34,854 nucleotides of DNA. It comes from a virus. The notes beneath the pieces were generated by a model. That model searched no databases. It was not told the origin of the DNA and saw nothing but the letters and a program-made list of their open reading frames with translations. Where the stretch lies: the IMG/VR virus record IMGVR_UViG_3300007542_000083, positions 1-34,854 of that record; one strand, written 5' to 3'. Position numbers and translations under genes: made by a program. This document shows positions 25,850 through 34,641 of the stretch, in pieces (position 1 is the stretch's first letter; each line of letters starts with the position of its first letter).

Positions 25850-28210
25850 ATGGCTAAAAATGTCCAAATAATACCAGCTTCAGGAACTCTAGATTTCCAG
25901 GATGGAACTCAATCAGTTACACTAACCATGAAAAAATCAGGGGCAGTTGCTACAGGTGTTGATATATCTGTAAATGGTTCAGCTCCTGTAAGTATTCAAG
26001 GTACTCAAGGTACTCAAGGAAGACAAGGTATCACTGGACCTCAAGGTACTACAGGAACCCAAGGTACAACAGGTACACAAGGTACAACAGGTACCCAAGG
26101 TACAACAGGTACCCAAGGTACAACAGGTACACAAGGTACAACAGGTACCCAAGGCACAACAGGTACACAAGGTACAACAGGTACTCAAGGGGCTACAGGA
26201 ACCCAAGGTGCTATAGGAGCTCAAGGTATAACAGGTGCTCAAGGTGTTCAAGGTAATATTGGTCCTTTAGGTCCAACGGGTCCAACAGGCCCAACAGGTC
26301 CTCAAGGTACAACAGGTGCAACAGGTGCTCAAGGTATTCAAGGTATAACAGGTAATACGGGTCCCACTGGTCCAACAGGTCCTACTGGTCCTCAAGGTAC
26401 TACTGGTGGAACAGGCCCAACTGGTCCTCAAGGAACAATTGGAGCTCAAGGTATCCAAGGTCGCCAAGGTATAACAGGTCCTGTAGGTGCTACAGGTCCT
26501 CAAGGTACTACTGGAGGAACAGGTCCAACAGGTCCAACAGGTCCAACAGGTCCTCAAGGTATACAAGGTATTGTAGGAGCAACAGGAGCTACTGGACCAA
26601 CAGGCCCAACAGGTCCTACTGGTTCTCAAGGCACTACTGGTGCTACTGGACCAACAGGTCCTACAGGTGCTCAAGGTATCCAAGGTCGTCAAGGTATAAC
26701 AGGTAATACGGGTCCAACAGGCCCAACAGGTACCCAAGGTACTACAGGCCCAGTAGGTCCTGTTGGTGCTCAAGGTATTCAAGGTATAATAGGTCCAGTA
26801 GGTGCAACAGGTCCAACTGGTCCAACAGGTCCTCAAGGTACAACAGGTGCAACAGGTGCCCAAGGTATTCAAGGTCGTCAAGGTATTACTGGTAATACAG
26901 GAGGAACTGGTCCTACTGGTCCTACTGGTCCAACAGGTCCTCAAGGTACAACTGGTGCCACTGGAAGTACAGGTGCCCAAGGTATTCAAGGCCGTCAAGG
27001 TATAACAGGTAATACAGGAGGTACTGGTCCAACAGGCCCAACAGGTCCTACTGGTCCTCAAGGTACAACAGGGTCTATTGGTCCTATTGGTGCTCAAGGT
27101 TTACAAGGTATACAAGGTATAGTAGGTCCTTTTGGAGCTACTGGTCCTCAAGGTACAACAGGTGCAACTGGAAGTACAGGTCCTCAAGGTATTCAAGGCC
27201 GTCAAGGTATAACAGGTAATACTGGAGGAACAGGCCCAACAGGTCCTCAAGGTACTACAGGTGCAACTGGAGGAACAGGCCCAACAGGTCCTCAAGGAAC
27301 AACAGGCGCTACAGGTGCAACAGGTGCCCAAGGTATTCAAGGTCGTCAAGGTATAACTGGTAATACAGGAGGTACTGGTCCAACAGGTCCTCAAGGTACT
27401 ACTGGTGCAACTGGCGCTACAGGTTCTCAAGGAACAACAGGTGCTACTGGAAGTACAGGTGCTCAAGGTATCCAAGGTCGCCAAGGTATAACAGGTAACA
27501 CAGGTGGAACAGGCCCAACAGGTCCTCAAGGTACTACTGGTGCAACCGGTGGAACAGGTCCAACAGGTCCTCAAGGAGCAATTGGAGCTCAAGGTATCCA
27601 AGACCGTCAAGGTATAATAGGTCCTGTAGGTGCTACAGGTCCTCAAGGAACAACTGGTGCAACTGGAGGAACAGGCCCAACAGGTCCTCAAGGTACAACC
27701 GGGGGAACAGGTGCTCAAGGTATTCAAGGTCGCCAAGGTATAACAGGAGCAAATGGAGGTACAGGCCCAACAGGTCCTCAAGGTACAACTGGTCCTCAAG
27801 GTACTACTGGTGGATTTACTACAAATTCAAATGCTCAAATTAACTCATTAGGAGTAAACACTCCAGCACCAGGTATAGCCGGAGAAATTAGAGCTACAGG
27901 TAATATTATTGCTTTCTTCTCAGATGCTAGATTAAAAACTAATGTAGAAAAAATTGAATCTGCTTTAGAATTAATATCAAAGATTAGAGGTGTTAGATAT
28001 AATTGGACTGAAGAAGCTGAAGAAATGGCCCCTTCAAGAGCAGGTAAAACTGAAATTGGAGTTATTGCTCAAGAAATTGAAACAGTATTTCCAGAAGTAG
28101 TAGTAGATTGGGATGAATATAAGACAGTAGTATATGATAGATTAGTAGCGGTATTAATTGAAGCTGTTAAAGAACTTCATGAAGAAATTAAACAACTAAA
28201 AAATAAATAA
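25850..28210 (+). CDS. Collagen-like tail fibre with S74 intramolecular chaperone
   Basis: The 786-residue product has a 50-residue N-terminal beta segment, 201 uninterrupted-length Gly-X-Y triplets (residues 51-653), a short linker, and a C-terminal peptidase S74 / intramolecular chaperone domain starting at SDARLKTNV (Ser691-Asp692). The rest of the S74 domain shows [30 protein letters not shown] and [22 protein letters not shown]74 domains trimerise fibres and then release themselves by cleavage before the Ser. The triplets favour [12 protein letters not shown] and GIQGRQGIT; Pro is in X and Thr mostly in Y. It sits between the giant triplet fibre and a LamG-like protein. Role as trimeric tail or head fibre is well supported; receptor unknown. 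Confidence 0.9.
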   Translation: MAKNVQIIPASGTLDFQDGTQSVTLTMKKSGAVATGVDISVNGSAPVSIQGTQGTQGRQGITGPQGTTGTQGTTGTQGTTGTQGTTGTQGTTGTQGTTGTQGTTGTQGTTGTQGATGTQGAIGAQGITGAQGVQGNIGPLGPTGPTGPTGPQGTTGATGAQGIQGITGNTGPTGPTGPTGPQGTTGGTGPTGPQGTIGAQGIQGRQGITGPVGATGPQGTTGGTGPTGPTGPTGPQGIQGIVGATGATGPTGPTGPTGSQGTTGATGPTGPTGAQGIQGRQGITGNTGPTGPTGTQGTTGPVGPVGAQGIQGIIGPVGATGPTGPTGPQGTTGATGAQGIQGRQGITGNTGGTGPTGPTGPTGPQGTTGATGSTGAQGIQGRQGITGNTGGTGPTGPTGPTGPQGTTGSIGPIGAQGLQGIQGIVGPFGATGPQGTTGATGSTGPQGIQGRQGITGNTGGTGPTGPQGTTGATGGTGPTGPQGTTGATGATGAQGIQGRQGITGNTGGTGPTGPQGTTGATGATGSQGTTGATGSTGAQGIQGRQGITGNTGGTGPTGPQGTTGATGGTGPTGPQGAIGAQGIQDRQGIIGPVGATGPQGTTGATGGTGPTGPQGTTGGTGAQGIQGRQGITGANGGTGPTGPQGTTGPQGTTGGFTTNSNAQINSLGVNTPAPGIAGEIRATGNIIAFFSDARLKTNVEKIESALELISKIRGVRYNWTEEAEEMAPSRAGKTEIGVIAQEIETVFPEVVVDWDEYKTVVYDRLVAVLIEAVKELHEEIKQLKNK
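26000..27808 (+). repeat. Collagen-like Gly-X-Y coding repeat (201 triplets)
   Basis: Nine-nt-period repeat encoding GTQ/GTT units at the 5' end and then larger modules of [16 protein letters not shown] type joined by a recurrent [10 protein letters not shown] segment. One Gly is replaced by Asp (GAC, 27602-27604) where all other modules have GGC or GGT. Confidence 0.95.
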
Positions 28211-28213
28211 TAT

Positions 28214-29098
28214 ATGTTACCATATTCAGGAGAAATAGGATACGGTGATATTCGAGGAGAATTTGGAAGTCCAAATAACTTTAATTTGCAAGATGTTTGG
28301 AATGGAACTTATGGCCCTTTTAATGTATATAGTTATATCCAACCTATAGACCCGGGAGGAGCTAATTACTCTCCTGCTGATTTTTATGGGTATGATGGTC
28401 AATATATAGTTTCAAATAATCTAGTTACTGTTTGGGATGCCTGGCCTACCATTAACTCATACCCAGGATTTGGAACATCAATTACAGATGTCACATTTAA
28501 TGGACATGATGGTACTCTTTACAATGGAACTGGTTGGGATCCTAGTGATGGAGGATCTTTTTCTTTTGATGGTATAGATGATTATATAGCTGGTTTTACT
28601 CCTTACTGGACTTTTGGAAATGAAATAACAGTAGATATTTGGATTAAATGGAATACTTCTATTAACTATGGTCAAGGAGTTGGACAAGGAGTACTAAACA
28701 ATTATGACAATCCAGGTGATAATATGTGGTTAATGCATGGGAATGGTGGAGGCCAACAAACACTTTCTATATTTGCTTGGGATTCACCTACTTCTACAGT
28801 TGGAGGAGCTACATCAGGATATTTAACTACAGGTAACTGGTACAATTTAATAGGTGTTATAAACTCTGCCGGTTCTCAAATGTATACAAATGGTACTTTG
28901 ACAGGAACGGGGGGTGGTTTTGGTGGTGGAAATATGAATACAACCCCATCATCATGTTTATTAGGTGGGGGTGATGTTAGATATGATTTTAGACGTATGG
29001 GTGGAAATATAGCTGCTATTCATATTTACAACTCTGCTTTTATACAAGCTGAAGTAACCCAAAATTTTGGTGCTTTAAGAGGAAGATTTGGTATTTAA
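28214..29098 (+). CDS. LamG/concanavalin-like fold fibre-tip protein
   Basis: The 294-residue product starts with a phage structural segment (LPYSGEIGYGDIRGEFG, followed by SPADFYGYDG at about 53-62), then a LamG_3-like jelly roll. The lectin-type pattern is visible as DGTLYNGTGWDPSDGGSFSFDGIDDYI (about 100-126, split by me), ITVDIWIKWN, GNWYNLIGVINSAGSQMYTNGTL and IAAIHIYNSAF near the end. Such domains bind glycans on cell surfaces. It follows the collagen-like fibre by 3 nt, so it may form a receptor-binding tip or adhesin. The LamG fold is a good call; the target is unknown. Confidence 0.72.
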   Translation: MLPYSGEIGYGDIRGEFGSPNNFNLQDVWNGTYGPFNVYSYIQPIDPGGANYSPADFYGYDGQYIVSNNLVTVWDAWPTINSYPGFGTSITDVTFNGHDGTLYNGTGWDPSDGGSFSFDGIDDYIAGFTPYWTFGNEITVDIWIKWNTSINYGQGVGQGVLNNYDNPGDNMWLMHGNGGGQQTLSIFAWDSPTSTVGGATSGYLTTGNWYNLIGVINSAGSQMYTNGTLTGTGGGFGGGNMNTTPSSCLLGGGDVRYDFRRMGGNIAAIHIYNSAFIQAEVTQNFGALRGRFGI

Positions 29099-29135
29099 AT
29101 TTGGTTTTTTAAAATAATTTTATTATATTATAGTT

Positions 29136-29717
29136 ATGTATTCAAGACCTATATTTGATCCTAATTTAGAAGTTGATCAAACTAATTATTATTGGTTCGA
29201 AAATGGATTTACTTCAAAAGAAGTAACAGAAATCCTAGAACTTACAAAAACTTATGAATTTCAACAAGGTACTATTATATCTGGTAACACTGGAGATATA
29301 AGAAATAGTAGTATTAAATGGCTTGCTCCTGATGAAAAAACATCATGGGTTTATGATCGTTTAATGGGATGTGTTAAAGAAGCCAATAATGTTTGGAAAT
29401 TTAATCTTAATTCTATTTTAGATGATATTCAATATACTGAATATAGAGGTGGAGGAGGTCATTATGATTGGCATATAGACATAGGTCCAGGACCAATTTC
29501 CCACCGTAAAATTTCAGTTATTGTCCAACTTTCAAATCCTTCAGAGTATACTGGAGGTACTTTAGAAATAAGTTCAGGAAGTAATACTCAAAAAATATCT
29601 AATAAAAAAGGAGCCGTAATTGTATTTCCTTCATTTTTACAACATCGAATAACTCCTGTAGCCTCAGGTCTAAGAAAAAGTTTGGTATTGTGGGCTGGTG
29701 GAGAACATTATAAATAA
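29136..29717 (+). CDS. 2-oxoglutarate/Fe(II)-dependent oxygenase
   Basis: This 193-residue enzyme has the jelly-roll hydroxylase motif set: GGHYDWHIDIG with His113 and Asp115, RKISVIVQLSNPSEYTGGTLEI (124-145, split by me), FPSFLQHRITPV with His170, and GLRKSLVLW with Arg180 as the likely 2-oxoglutarate ligand. It resembles the PKHD/prolyl-hydroxylase group widespread in T4-like phages. Its gene opens a run of modification enzymes directly after two Gly-X-Y fibre genes, so hydroxylation of fibre Pro or other residues is a reasonable hypothesis, not a demonstrated function. An AT-rich 37-nt leader precedes it (29099-29135), with no clear copy of the intergenic motif. Confidence 0.82.
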   Translation: MYSRPIFDPNLEVDQTNYYWFENGFTSKEVTEILELTKTYEFQQGTIISGNTGDIRNSSIKWLAPDEKTSWVYDRLMGCVKEANNVWKFNLNSILDDIQYTEYRGGGGHYDWHIDIGPGPISHRKISVIVQLSNPSEYTGGTLEISSGSNTQKISNKKGAVIVFPSFLQHRITPVASGLRKSLVLWAGGEHYK

Positions 29718-29718
29718 A

Positions 29719-30708
29719 ATGATTGATAATCTTGTTAAATTAGTTTTAGATAAAGGAGGTTCTATATCTCATTTAAAAATTCCTTCAATTGATAGTAAAG
29801 GAACAGGTTTATGTAATCCTTCTATTTTTGTAGATAATGATGGAACTCTTTTACTTAATTTACGAAATGTAGGATATGTTCTTTATTTATGTGAAAATGA
29901 ACAAAAATTTCAAGGACGTTGGGGACCATTAGCATATCTCCACCCAGAAGAAGATCCCCATTTACGAACAGATAATTTTCTTTGTATTTTAGATCCTAAA
30001 ACCTTAGAAATTAAATCTTACAATAAAGTAAACACATCAGAATTGGATATTGAGCCTGTTTGGGATTTTATAGGACTAGAAGATGCTAGAGTAGTTCGTT
30101 GGGATGGTATTTTATACATTACAGGTGTTAGAAGAGATACTAAGCCAAATGGAGAAGGACGAATGGAATTATCTGAAATAGATAATTTTAAAACTGCTAA
30201 TGAAATTTCAAGAGTCAGAATAGAACCACCTAACGACCCTGATTCTTATTGTGAAAAAAATTGGATGCCTATTAATGATATGGATTACTGTTATGTTAAA
30301 TGGGCTAATCCAACTGAGGTAGTTAAAGTAGATCCTATTAAAGGAACTAGCGAAACCATATTTTTAGGAAATTTTAAAGAAATAAGTCCAAACCATGATG
30401 CTAGAGGAGGCTCATCAGTAGTTAAATGGAAAAACTACAGATTATGCGTTGTTCATGAAGTTGATTTTTGGATGAATGAAAATAATAATAAAGATGGTAT
30501 TTATAACCATCGTATTATTGTTTGGGATGAAAATTGGAATATTGTAAAATATTCTGATGTTTTTAAATTTATGACAGGACGAATTGAATTTATTTGTGGA
30601 GCAGCAGTTGTTGATAATGATTTAGTTTTAACTTATGGATTCCATGATAATGCAGCTTTTGCATTAAGAATCCCTGAAAATGTTGTAGAGGAATTAATCA
30701 ATGGATAA
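29719..30708 (+). CDS. Beta-propeller carbohydrate-active-like protein (GH43/GH130-like)
   Basis: I prefer the ATG at 29719, one base after the previous stop (TAA, 29715-29717), over a GTG at 29698 that would overlap it; this gives 329 residues. Blades of a five-bladed propeller are suggested by repeated strand-turn motifs: NPSIFVDNDGTLLLNLR (33-49), LEDARVVRWDGILYITG (120-136), WMPINDMDYCYVKW, GGSSVVKWKNYRLCVVHE and ICGAAVVDNDLVLTYG. The spacing of NPSI and LEDARVV resembles GH43 and GH130 enzymes (glycosidases or phosphorylases). Catalytic acids cannot be assigned with confidence. It is surrounded by sugar- and protein-modifying genes, so a role in fibre glycan handling is inferred. It overlaps the next gene by 8 nt. 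Confidence 0.55.
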   Translation: MIDNLVKLVLDKGGSISHLKIPSIDSKGTGLCNPSIFVDNDGTLLLNLRNVGYVLYLCENEQKFQGRWGPLAYLHPEEDPHLRTDNFLCILDPKTLEIKSYNKVNTSELDIEPVWDFIGLEDARVVRWDGILYITGVRRDTKPNGEGRMELSEIDNFKTANEISRVRIEPPNDPDSYCEKNWMPINDMDYCYVKWANPTEVVKVDPIKGTSETIFLGNFKEISPNHDARGGSSVVKWKNYRLCVVHEVDFWMNENNNKDGIYNHRIIVWDENWNIVKYSDVFKFMTGRIEFICGAAVVDNDLVLTYGFHDNAAFALRIPENVVEELING

Positions 30709-31930
30709 AATATTAGAAAACTTTATAAACCATCCTTACAATCCAGAAACTAATTTTTTGTTTGGAGAACAGTATTATCAAGAAGGACATAAAGCTGCTG
30801 CTTTAACATTATTTTTAAGAACAGCAGAATATGGAACTGATAAAGATTTAGTGTATGAAGCCTTACTTAAAGTAATGTTATGTTTAAAAGAATTAGAAGG
30901 ACGACCTCATTCAACAAGAGGTGCTATTTTAAATGCTATTACTTTTGATCGTGAACGACCTGAGGCTTATTATCATTTAAGTTGTGATCATCAAATTAAA
31001 GGTGAATGGCAAGAATCTTATTTAGCAGCTGTTCAAGGACTAGATAAATTAAATAATATGAAACCAACATTAACTAGTGTTAACTTTCCTGGTGAATATG
31101 CTTTGTTATTTCAAAAAGCAGTAGCAAGTTGGTGGATTGGATATTGTGATGAATCAAGAGAATTATTTAATCACTTACTAAAAGAATATTCAATGCGCTC
31201 TGAATTTGTAGAAGCTTGTTATACTAATTTATCTAAAATTCATGGAATCCAATATCCTTCTTTATTATATACAAAAGAAGAATACCCAAAACTTAAATAC
31301 AAATTTAAAAACTCAGATAAAATTGAAAAAAATTATTCCCAAGCATACCAGGATCTTTTTGTTTTGTCTATGTTAGATGGAAAAGAAAAGGGAACTTACG
31401 TTGAAATAGGAGCATCAGACCCTTATTACAATAGTAATACAGCTTTGTTAGAAAAAGATTTTGGTTGGACCGGAGTATCATTAGAAATTAACGAAGAAGA
31501 AGTAAATAAATTTAATTTAGAACGTTCTAATAAATGTATTCTTCAAGATGCTACAACTGTTAACTATGAAGAGTTATTTAATAATAACGGCTTAACTGAG
31601 GTTATAGACTATCTACAGGTTGATGTTGAACCCGCAGAAGTAACGTTTAATGTTTTACTTTCTATACCTTTTGATAAGTATAAATTTAGAGTAATTACAT
31701 ATGAACATGATTATTATTTAAATCATCCTGTTGATTATAGAAAACTTTCAAGAAAATTTTTAGAAGCTCAAGGTTATAAAATGATTGTAGGAGATATTGC
31801 TCCTGATTCAAATAGTACTTTTGAAGACTGGTGGGTACACCCTGAACTAGTAGACTCAGAAATTATTACAGCAATGGTTGATTACTCAGAAAAAATTAAA
31901 AGAGCAGATCATTATATATTAAATGGGTAA
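30701..31930 (+). CDS. TPR-like domain fused to FkbM-type methyltransferase
   Basis: The product has 409 residues. Residues about 15-180 form helical pairs of tetratricopeptide type (for example ALTLFLRTAEYGTD, PEAYYHLSCDHQIKGEWQESYLAAVQGL). From about 210 an FkbM/Methyltransf_21 domain follows: NYSQAYQDLFVLSML, SAM-binding VEIGASD (234-240), SNTALLEKDFGWTGVSLEIN (245-264) and LQVDVEPAE (305-313). FkbM enzymes O-methylate sugars or polyketides. TPR fusions of this type are often found with glycosyltransferases and may bind the protein substrate. Start overlaps the preceding gene by 8 nt and the end overlaps the radical SAM gene by 8 nt. Confidence 0.8.
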   Translation: MDKILENFINHPYNPETNFLFGEQYYQEGHKAAALTLFLRTAEYGTDKDLVYEALLKVMLCLKELEGRPHSTRGAILNAITFDRERPEAYYHLSCDHQIKGEWQESYLAAVQGLDKLNNMKPTLTSVNFPGEYALLFQKAVASWWIGYCDESRELFNHLLKEYSMRSEFVEACYTNLSKIHGIQYPSLLYTKEEYPKLKYKFKNSDKIEKNYSQAYQDLFVLSMLDGKEKGTYVEIGASDPYYNSNTALLEKDFGWTGVSLEINEEEVNKFNLERSNKCILQDATTVNYEELFNNNGLTEVIDYLQVDVEPAEVTFNVLLSIPFDKYKFRVITYEHDYYLNHPVDYRKLSRKFLEAQGYKMIVGDIAPDSNSTFEDWWVHPELVDSEIITAMVDYSEKIKRADHYILNG

Positions 31931-32768
31931 TCAAGACTGGAAAATAACACCTTATGCAACTATGGAGGTTACAACTAACCTTCCTAAAAAAGGTTGTGTA
32001 GTTGACTGTATTTTCTGTCCTCAACGAACCTTAGTTAAAAATTATAATGGAACTCGTCATTTATCTTTAGAAGACTTTAAGAGAGCAGTAAATAAAATTC
32101 CAACAGAAGTTAGAATCACATTTGCAGGATTTACTGAACCTTGGACTAATAGACATTGTACAGATATGTTACTTTATGCTTATGAAAAAGGCCATAGAGT
32201 AGCAGCTTTTACTACAGGAGTAGGAATGACAGTAGAAGATGTTGAAAGACTTAAAGATATTTCTTTTGATGAAGGACCAAATGCAGGGTTTGTTTTACAT
32301 TTACCTGACCAAGAAAGACTAGCTAAACATCCTATAACCCCTCGTTATATAGAAGTAATTGAAGCTTTTGGAGTACATCAAGATTCTTTCAATAAATTTT
32401 ATTTAATGTCTATGGGTAGTGTTCATGAAAAGGTAAAACATGTTTTTGATCGAGTTGCTAACCCTGAAATGTGGTCTAGAGCAGGTAATTTAATTGGAGA
32501 AGCAATTATGAAACCTGAACTATTAAATGTTAAAGAACTATTTAGATCAGTATATCATGGAGAGTCTCCTAAAACTTGTGGTTGTATAGAAAATTTGTAT
32601 CATAACGTGATGCTTCCAAATGGAGATGTATCTTTATGTTGTATGGATTATTCTTTAAGTTATATTATAGGAAATATGTTTGAACAAGAATATGAAGAAA
32701 TAATTCCAAAATTAAACACTTGTTATGATATGTGTCGTTATTGTGAAAATGGAGTAAACCCTAATTAA
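31923..32768 (+). CDS. Radical SAM enzyme with SPASM-like C-terminal cysteines
   Basis: The product has 281 residues. The iron-sulphur motif is Cx3Cx2C at Cys25, Cys29 and Cys32 (KGCVVDCIFCP), binding the 4Fe-4S cluster that cleaves S-adenosylmethionine. The C-terminal part has CGCIENLYHNVMLPNGDVSLCC and CYDMCRYCENG (first one split by me), the layout of a SPASM domain with auxiliary clusters. SPASM enzymes typically modify peptides or proteins (thioether, epimerisation, sulfatase maturation). The centre holds ITFAGFTEPWTN, a TIM-barrel strand with a conserved Glu. Substrate unknown; the neighbouring fibre and modification genes suggest a virion protein. It overlaps the preceding gene by 8 nt. 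Confidence 0.85.
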   Translation: MGNQDWKITPYATMEVTTNLPKKGCVVDCIFCPQRTLVKNYNGTRHLSLEDFKRAVNKIPTEVRITFAGFTEPWTNRHCTDMLLYAYEKGHRVAAFTTGVGMTVEDVERLKDISFDEGPNAGFVLHLPDQERLAKHPITPRYIEVIEAFGVHQDSFNKFYLMSMGSVHEKVKHVFDRVANPEMWSRAGNLIGEAIMKPELLNVKELFRSVYHGESPKTCGCIENLYHNVMLPNGDVSLCCMDYSLSYIIGNMFEQEYEEIIPKLNTCYDMCRYCENGVNPN

Positions 32769-32769
32769 A

Positions 32770-33771
32770 ATGAAACCAATTATAATAATATCCGCTTACT
32801 GTCCTGATGATGAAAGAAAACTAATACTTGAAAATTGTGTTAATTCTCTTCAACCAATTAGAAAAGATTTTGATATTTTAATTTCAACTCATTCTTATAT
32901 TCCTGAACATATTGGAAAAAAAGTAGATTTTGTTTTTTATGATGCTAATAATGATTTAATTTATGATTGGGACTTATTAAATACTCCTTGGTTCTCACCT
33001 TCCCCTGGGTTAGTTATAGTTTCTTCTTTAATCTCTAATTTTAGTACTTACTCTGCTTGTAATAGAATTATTATGGGTGGTTTTGGTATAGCTAAAAACT
33101 TTGGATATGAAAAAGCACATTATATAGACTATGATGCTATTATTAATGATTATTCTGATTTTTATGAAAACAATAAATTACTAGATAATTATGTCGCTAT
33201 CCAATATAAAAAAGAATATAGAAACTATGAACATAATATTGAAGGAGGAGTAGGAGTATTCCAGGCTGCAAATTTAAATAAAGTAAATAAGATTTTTACA
33301 ACATATAATGAAAAAGAACTATTAGAAGTATTAAAAAATGCTCCTAATAAAACAAATGAAATTATATACCAGGATCTATATAAACTAGATGGAGAAGAAA
33401 TTTTATATAAAAATTGGGATTCTCTTATAGAAAAAGGAAATATATTTAATCAATCTATTTCTACTCAAAAAGATGATTTAAATGATTGGACAGTTCCTTA
33501 TTATGATACTAAAACAGGTAAAATAAATGTTATAGCTTGGAACTCTAAAAAAGATTATCCTATTAATGTAAGTTTTATTATTAATCAAGAAAAAATTGTA
33601 ACATTAAATAATGTTAATAAATTTGAATGGAAAACATCTGAAGTAGATGACATTAATAATATTAATGAAATACTAATTATTGTTGATAATAAAATTAAAA
33701 ACCATGTAATTATTAATACTCCTGAATTAAAAGAAAAATTTATAAGAAATAATCAAACTCAATATAAATAA
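32770..33771 (+). CDS. Glycosyltransferase-like protein (probable GT-A fold)
   Basis: The product has 333 residues. The N-terminus (PIIIISAYCPDDERK, then FDILISTHSYIP) looks like the first strands of a nucleotide-sugar-binding GT-A fold. YEKAHYIDYDAIIND (113-127) gives a DYD motif in the position where metal-binding DxD motifs occur. The C-terminal 70 residues are Asn/Lys/Ile-rich and probably a separate beta region. It follows the radical SAM gene by 1 nt. The family is inferred from fold pattern rather than strong motif identity, so this is moderate. It would transfer sugar to a virion protein or glycan if the context is informative. Confidence 0.5.
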   Translation: MKPIIIISAYCPDDERKLILENCVNSLQPIRKDFDILISTHSYIPEHIGKKVDFVFYDANNDLIYDWDLLNTPWFSPSPGLVIVSSLISNFSTYSACNRIIMGGFGIAKNFGYEKAHYIDYDAIINDYSDFYENNKLLDNYVAIQYKKEYRNYEHNIEGGVGVFQAANLNKVNKIFTTYNEKELLEVLKNAPNKTNEIIYQDLYKLDGEEILYKNWDSLIEKGNIFNQSISTQKDDLNDWTVPYYDTKTGKINVIAWNSKKDYPINVSFIINQEKIVTLNNVNKFEWKTSEVDDINNINEILIIVDNKIKNHVIINTPELKEKFIRNNQTQYK

Positions 33772-33774
33772 TAT

Positions 33775-34641
33775 ATGATATATTTTGAATTAAAAAATAA
33801 AATTGCTACTCCTGAAAGTCCTGAAGTTTTTACTTTTAAAGTAGAATTAGATCCTAAGTTACAAAACATTTTAAAAGAACATTTAATTATTAAGTTTTGC
33901 ACTATTGGAAAAAACAACCCAGAAGGATGGGAAACTAAAATTACCCCAGGATGTTGGAGTGAATGGAATGGAGGAGGTAATAGTAGATGGGACATTATTA
34001 TTATGGATAATAATCGAAATATTTTATTTACTAGAGAATATAATTCTCTTTATGATGGTAGTGATTTAGACAAAGCATTTAATTTATATTGTAAAATAAA
34101 TAAACAAACAAAAGGAATAGTGATAGGATCCCATGATGGCCTTTTTGGACACTGGGTACAATCAGTAAGAGATAATGAAACAGAATGTTTAATTATTGAA
34201 GGATCAACCCCCCAATTTATAAAACTAACTGAAAATTATAATAAATATAAAAATTGTACATTAATAAATGAAATTGTTACTGTAAAAGGAGGTCCTGTAG
34301 AATGGCATACTGGGGGTGAAGGGTTTACTGATTCAATACATAAGGATGTTAATTTAAAGTTTTTAAAAGATGAAGAAATTAAAACAGAAATAAAAAATAG
34401 TATTTCTATAAATGATTTAATTGAAAAACATAATTATCAAAATTATGATTGGCTTCATACAGATATTGAAGGATATGATGCTGAATTAATTATGGGATTA
34501 AAATATTTACCTAAATTTATAATTTTTGAAAACGAACATTCTAAAACATTAGGAACTTATATACATGTTAAAAAATATTTAGAACATTTAAATTATAATG
34601 TTATTGAAATAGGTATTGACACATTAGCAGTAAAACAATGA
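33775..34641 (+). CDS. FkbM-type methyltransferase
   Basis: The product has 288 residues. The first 105 residues form an extra beta-rich domain (WSEWNGGGNSRWDIIIMDNN). The methyltransferase follows with IVIGSHDGLFGHW (115-127) as the SAM loop, LIIEGSTPQFIKLTENY (139-155), and the family signature YDWLHTDIEGYDAELIMGL (224-242) containing Asp230 and Glu232. It is a different subtype from the TPR fusion at 30701. The stop TGA overlaps the next ATG (ATGA), so translation of the following gene is coupled. Sugar O-methylation is the usual FkbM role; substrate here is unknown. Confidence 0.8.
   Translation: MIYFELKNKIATPESPEVFTFKVELDPKLQNILKEHLIIKFCTIGKNNPEGWETKITPGCWSEWNGGGNSRWDIIIMDNNRNILFTREYNSLYDGSDLDKAFNLYCKINKQTKGIVIGSHDGLFGHWVQSVRDNETECLIIEGSTPQFIKLTENYNKYKNCTLINEIVTVKGGPVEWHTGGEGFTDSIHKDVNLKFLKDEEIKTEIKNSISINDLIEKHNYQNYDWLHTDIEGYDAELIMGLKYLPKFIIFENEHSKTLGTYIHVKKYLEHLNYNVIEIGIDTLAVKQ

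Noticed and set aside
26267-27799. Minus-strand frames rich in Thr, Cys and Trp
   Set aside because: Antisense of the collagen-like Gly-X-Y repeat, not a gene.
29698-29718. GTG start extending the beta-propeller gene into the oxygenase gene
   Set aside because: The ATG at 29719, one base after the oxygenase stop, gives a simpler start consistent with neighbouring gene spacing.
33763-33770. Exact T4 late-promoter core TATAAATA before the second FkbM gene
   Set aside because: It is formed by the coding end Tyr-Lys-stop of the preceding gene in very AT-rich DNA and is isolated; other genes here lack it upstream in this orientation.
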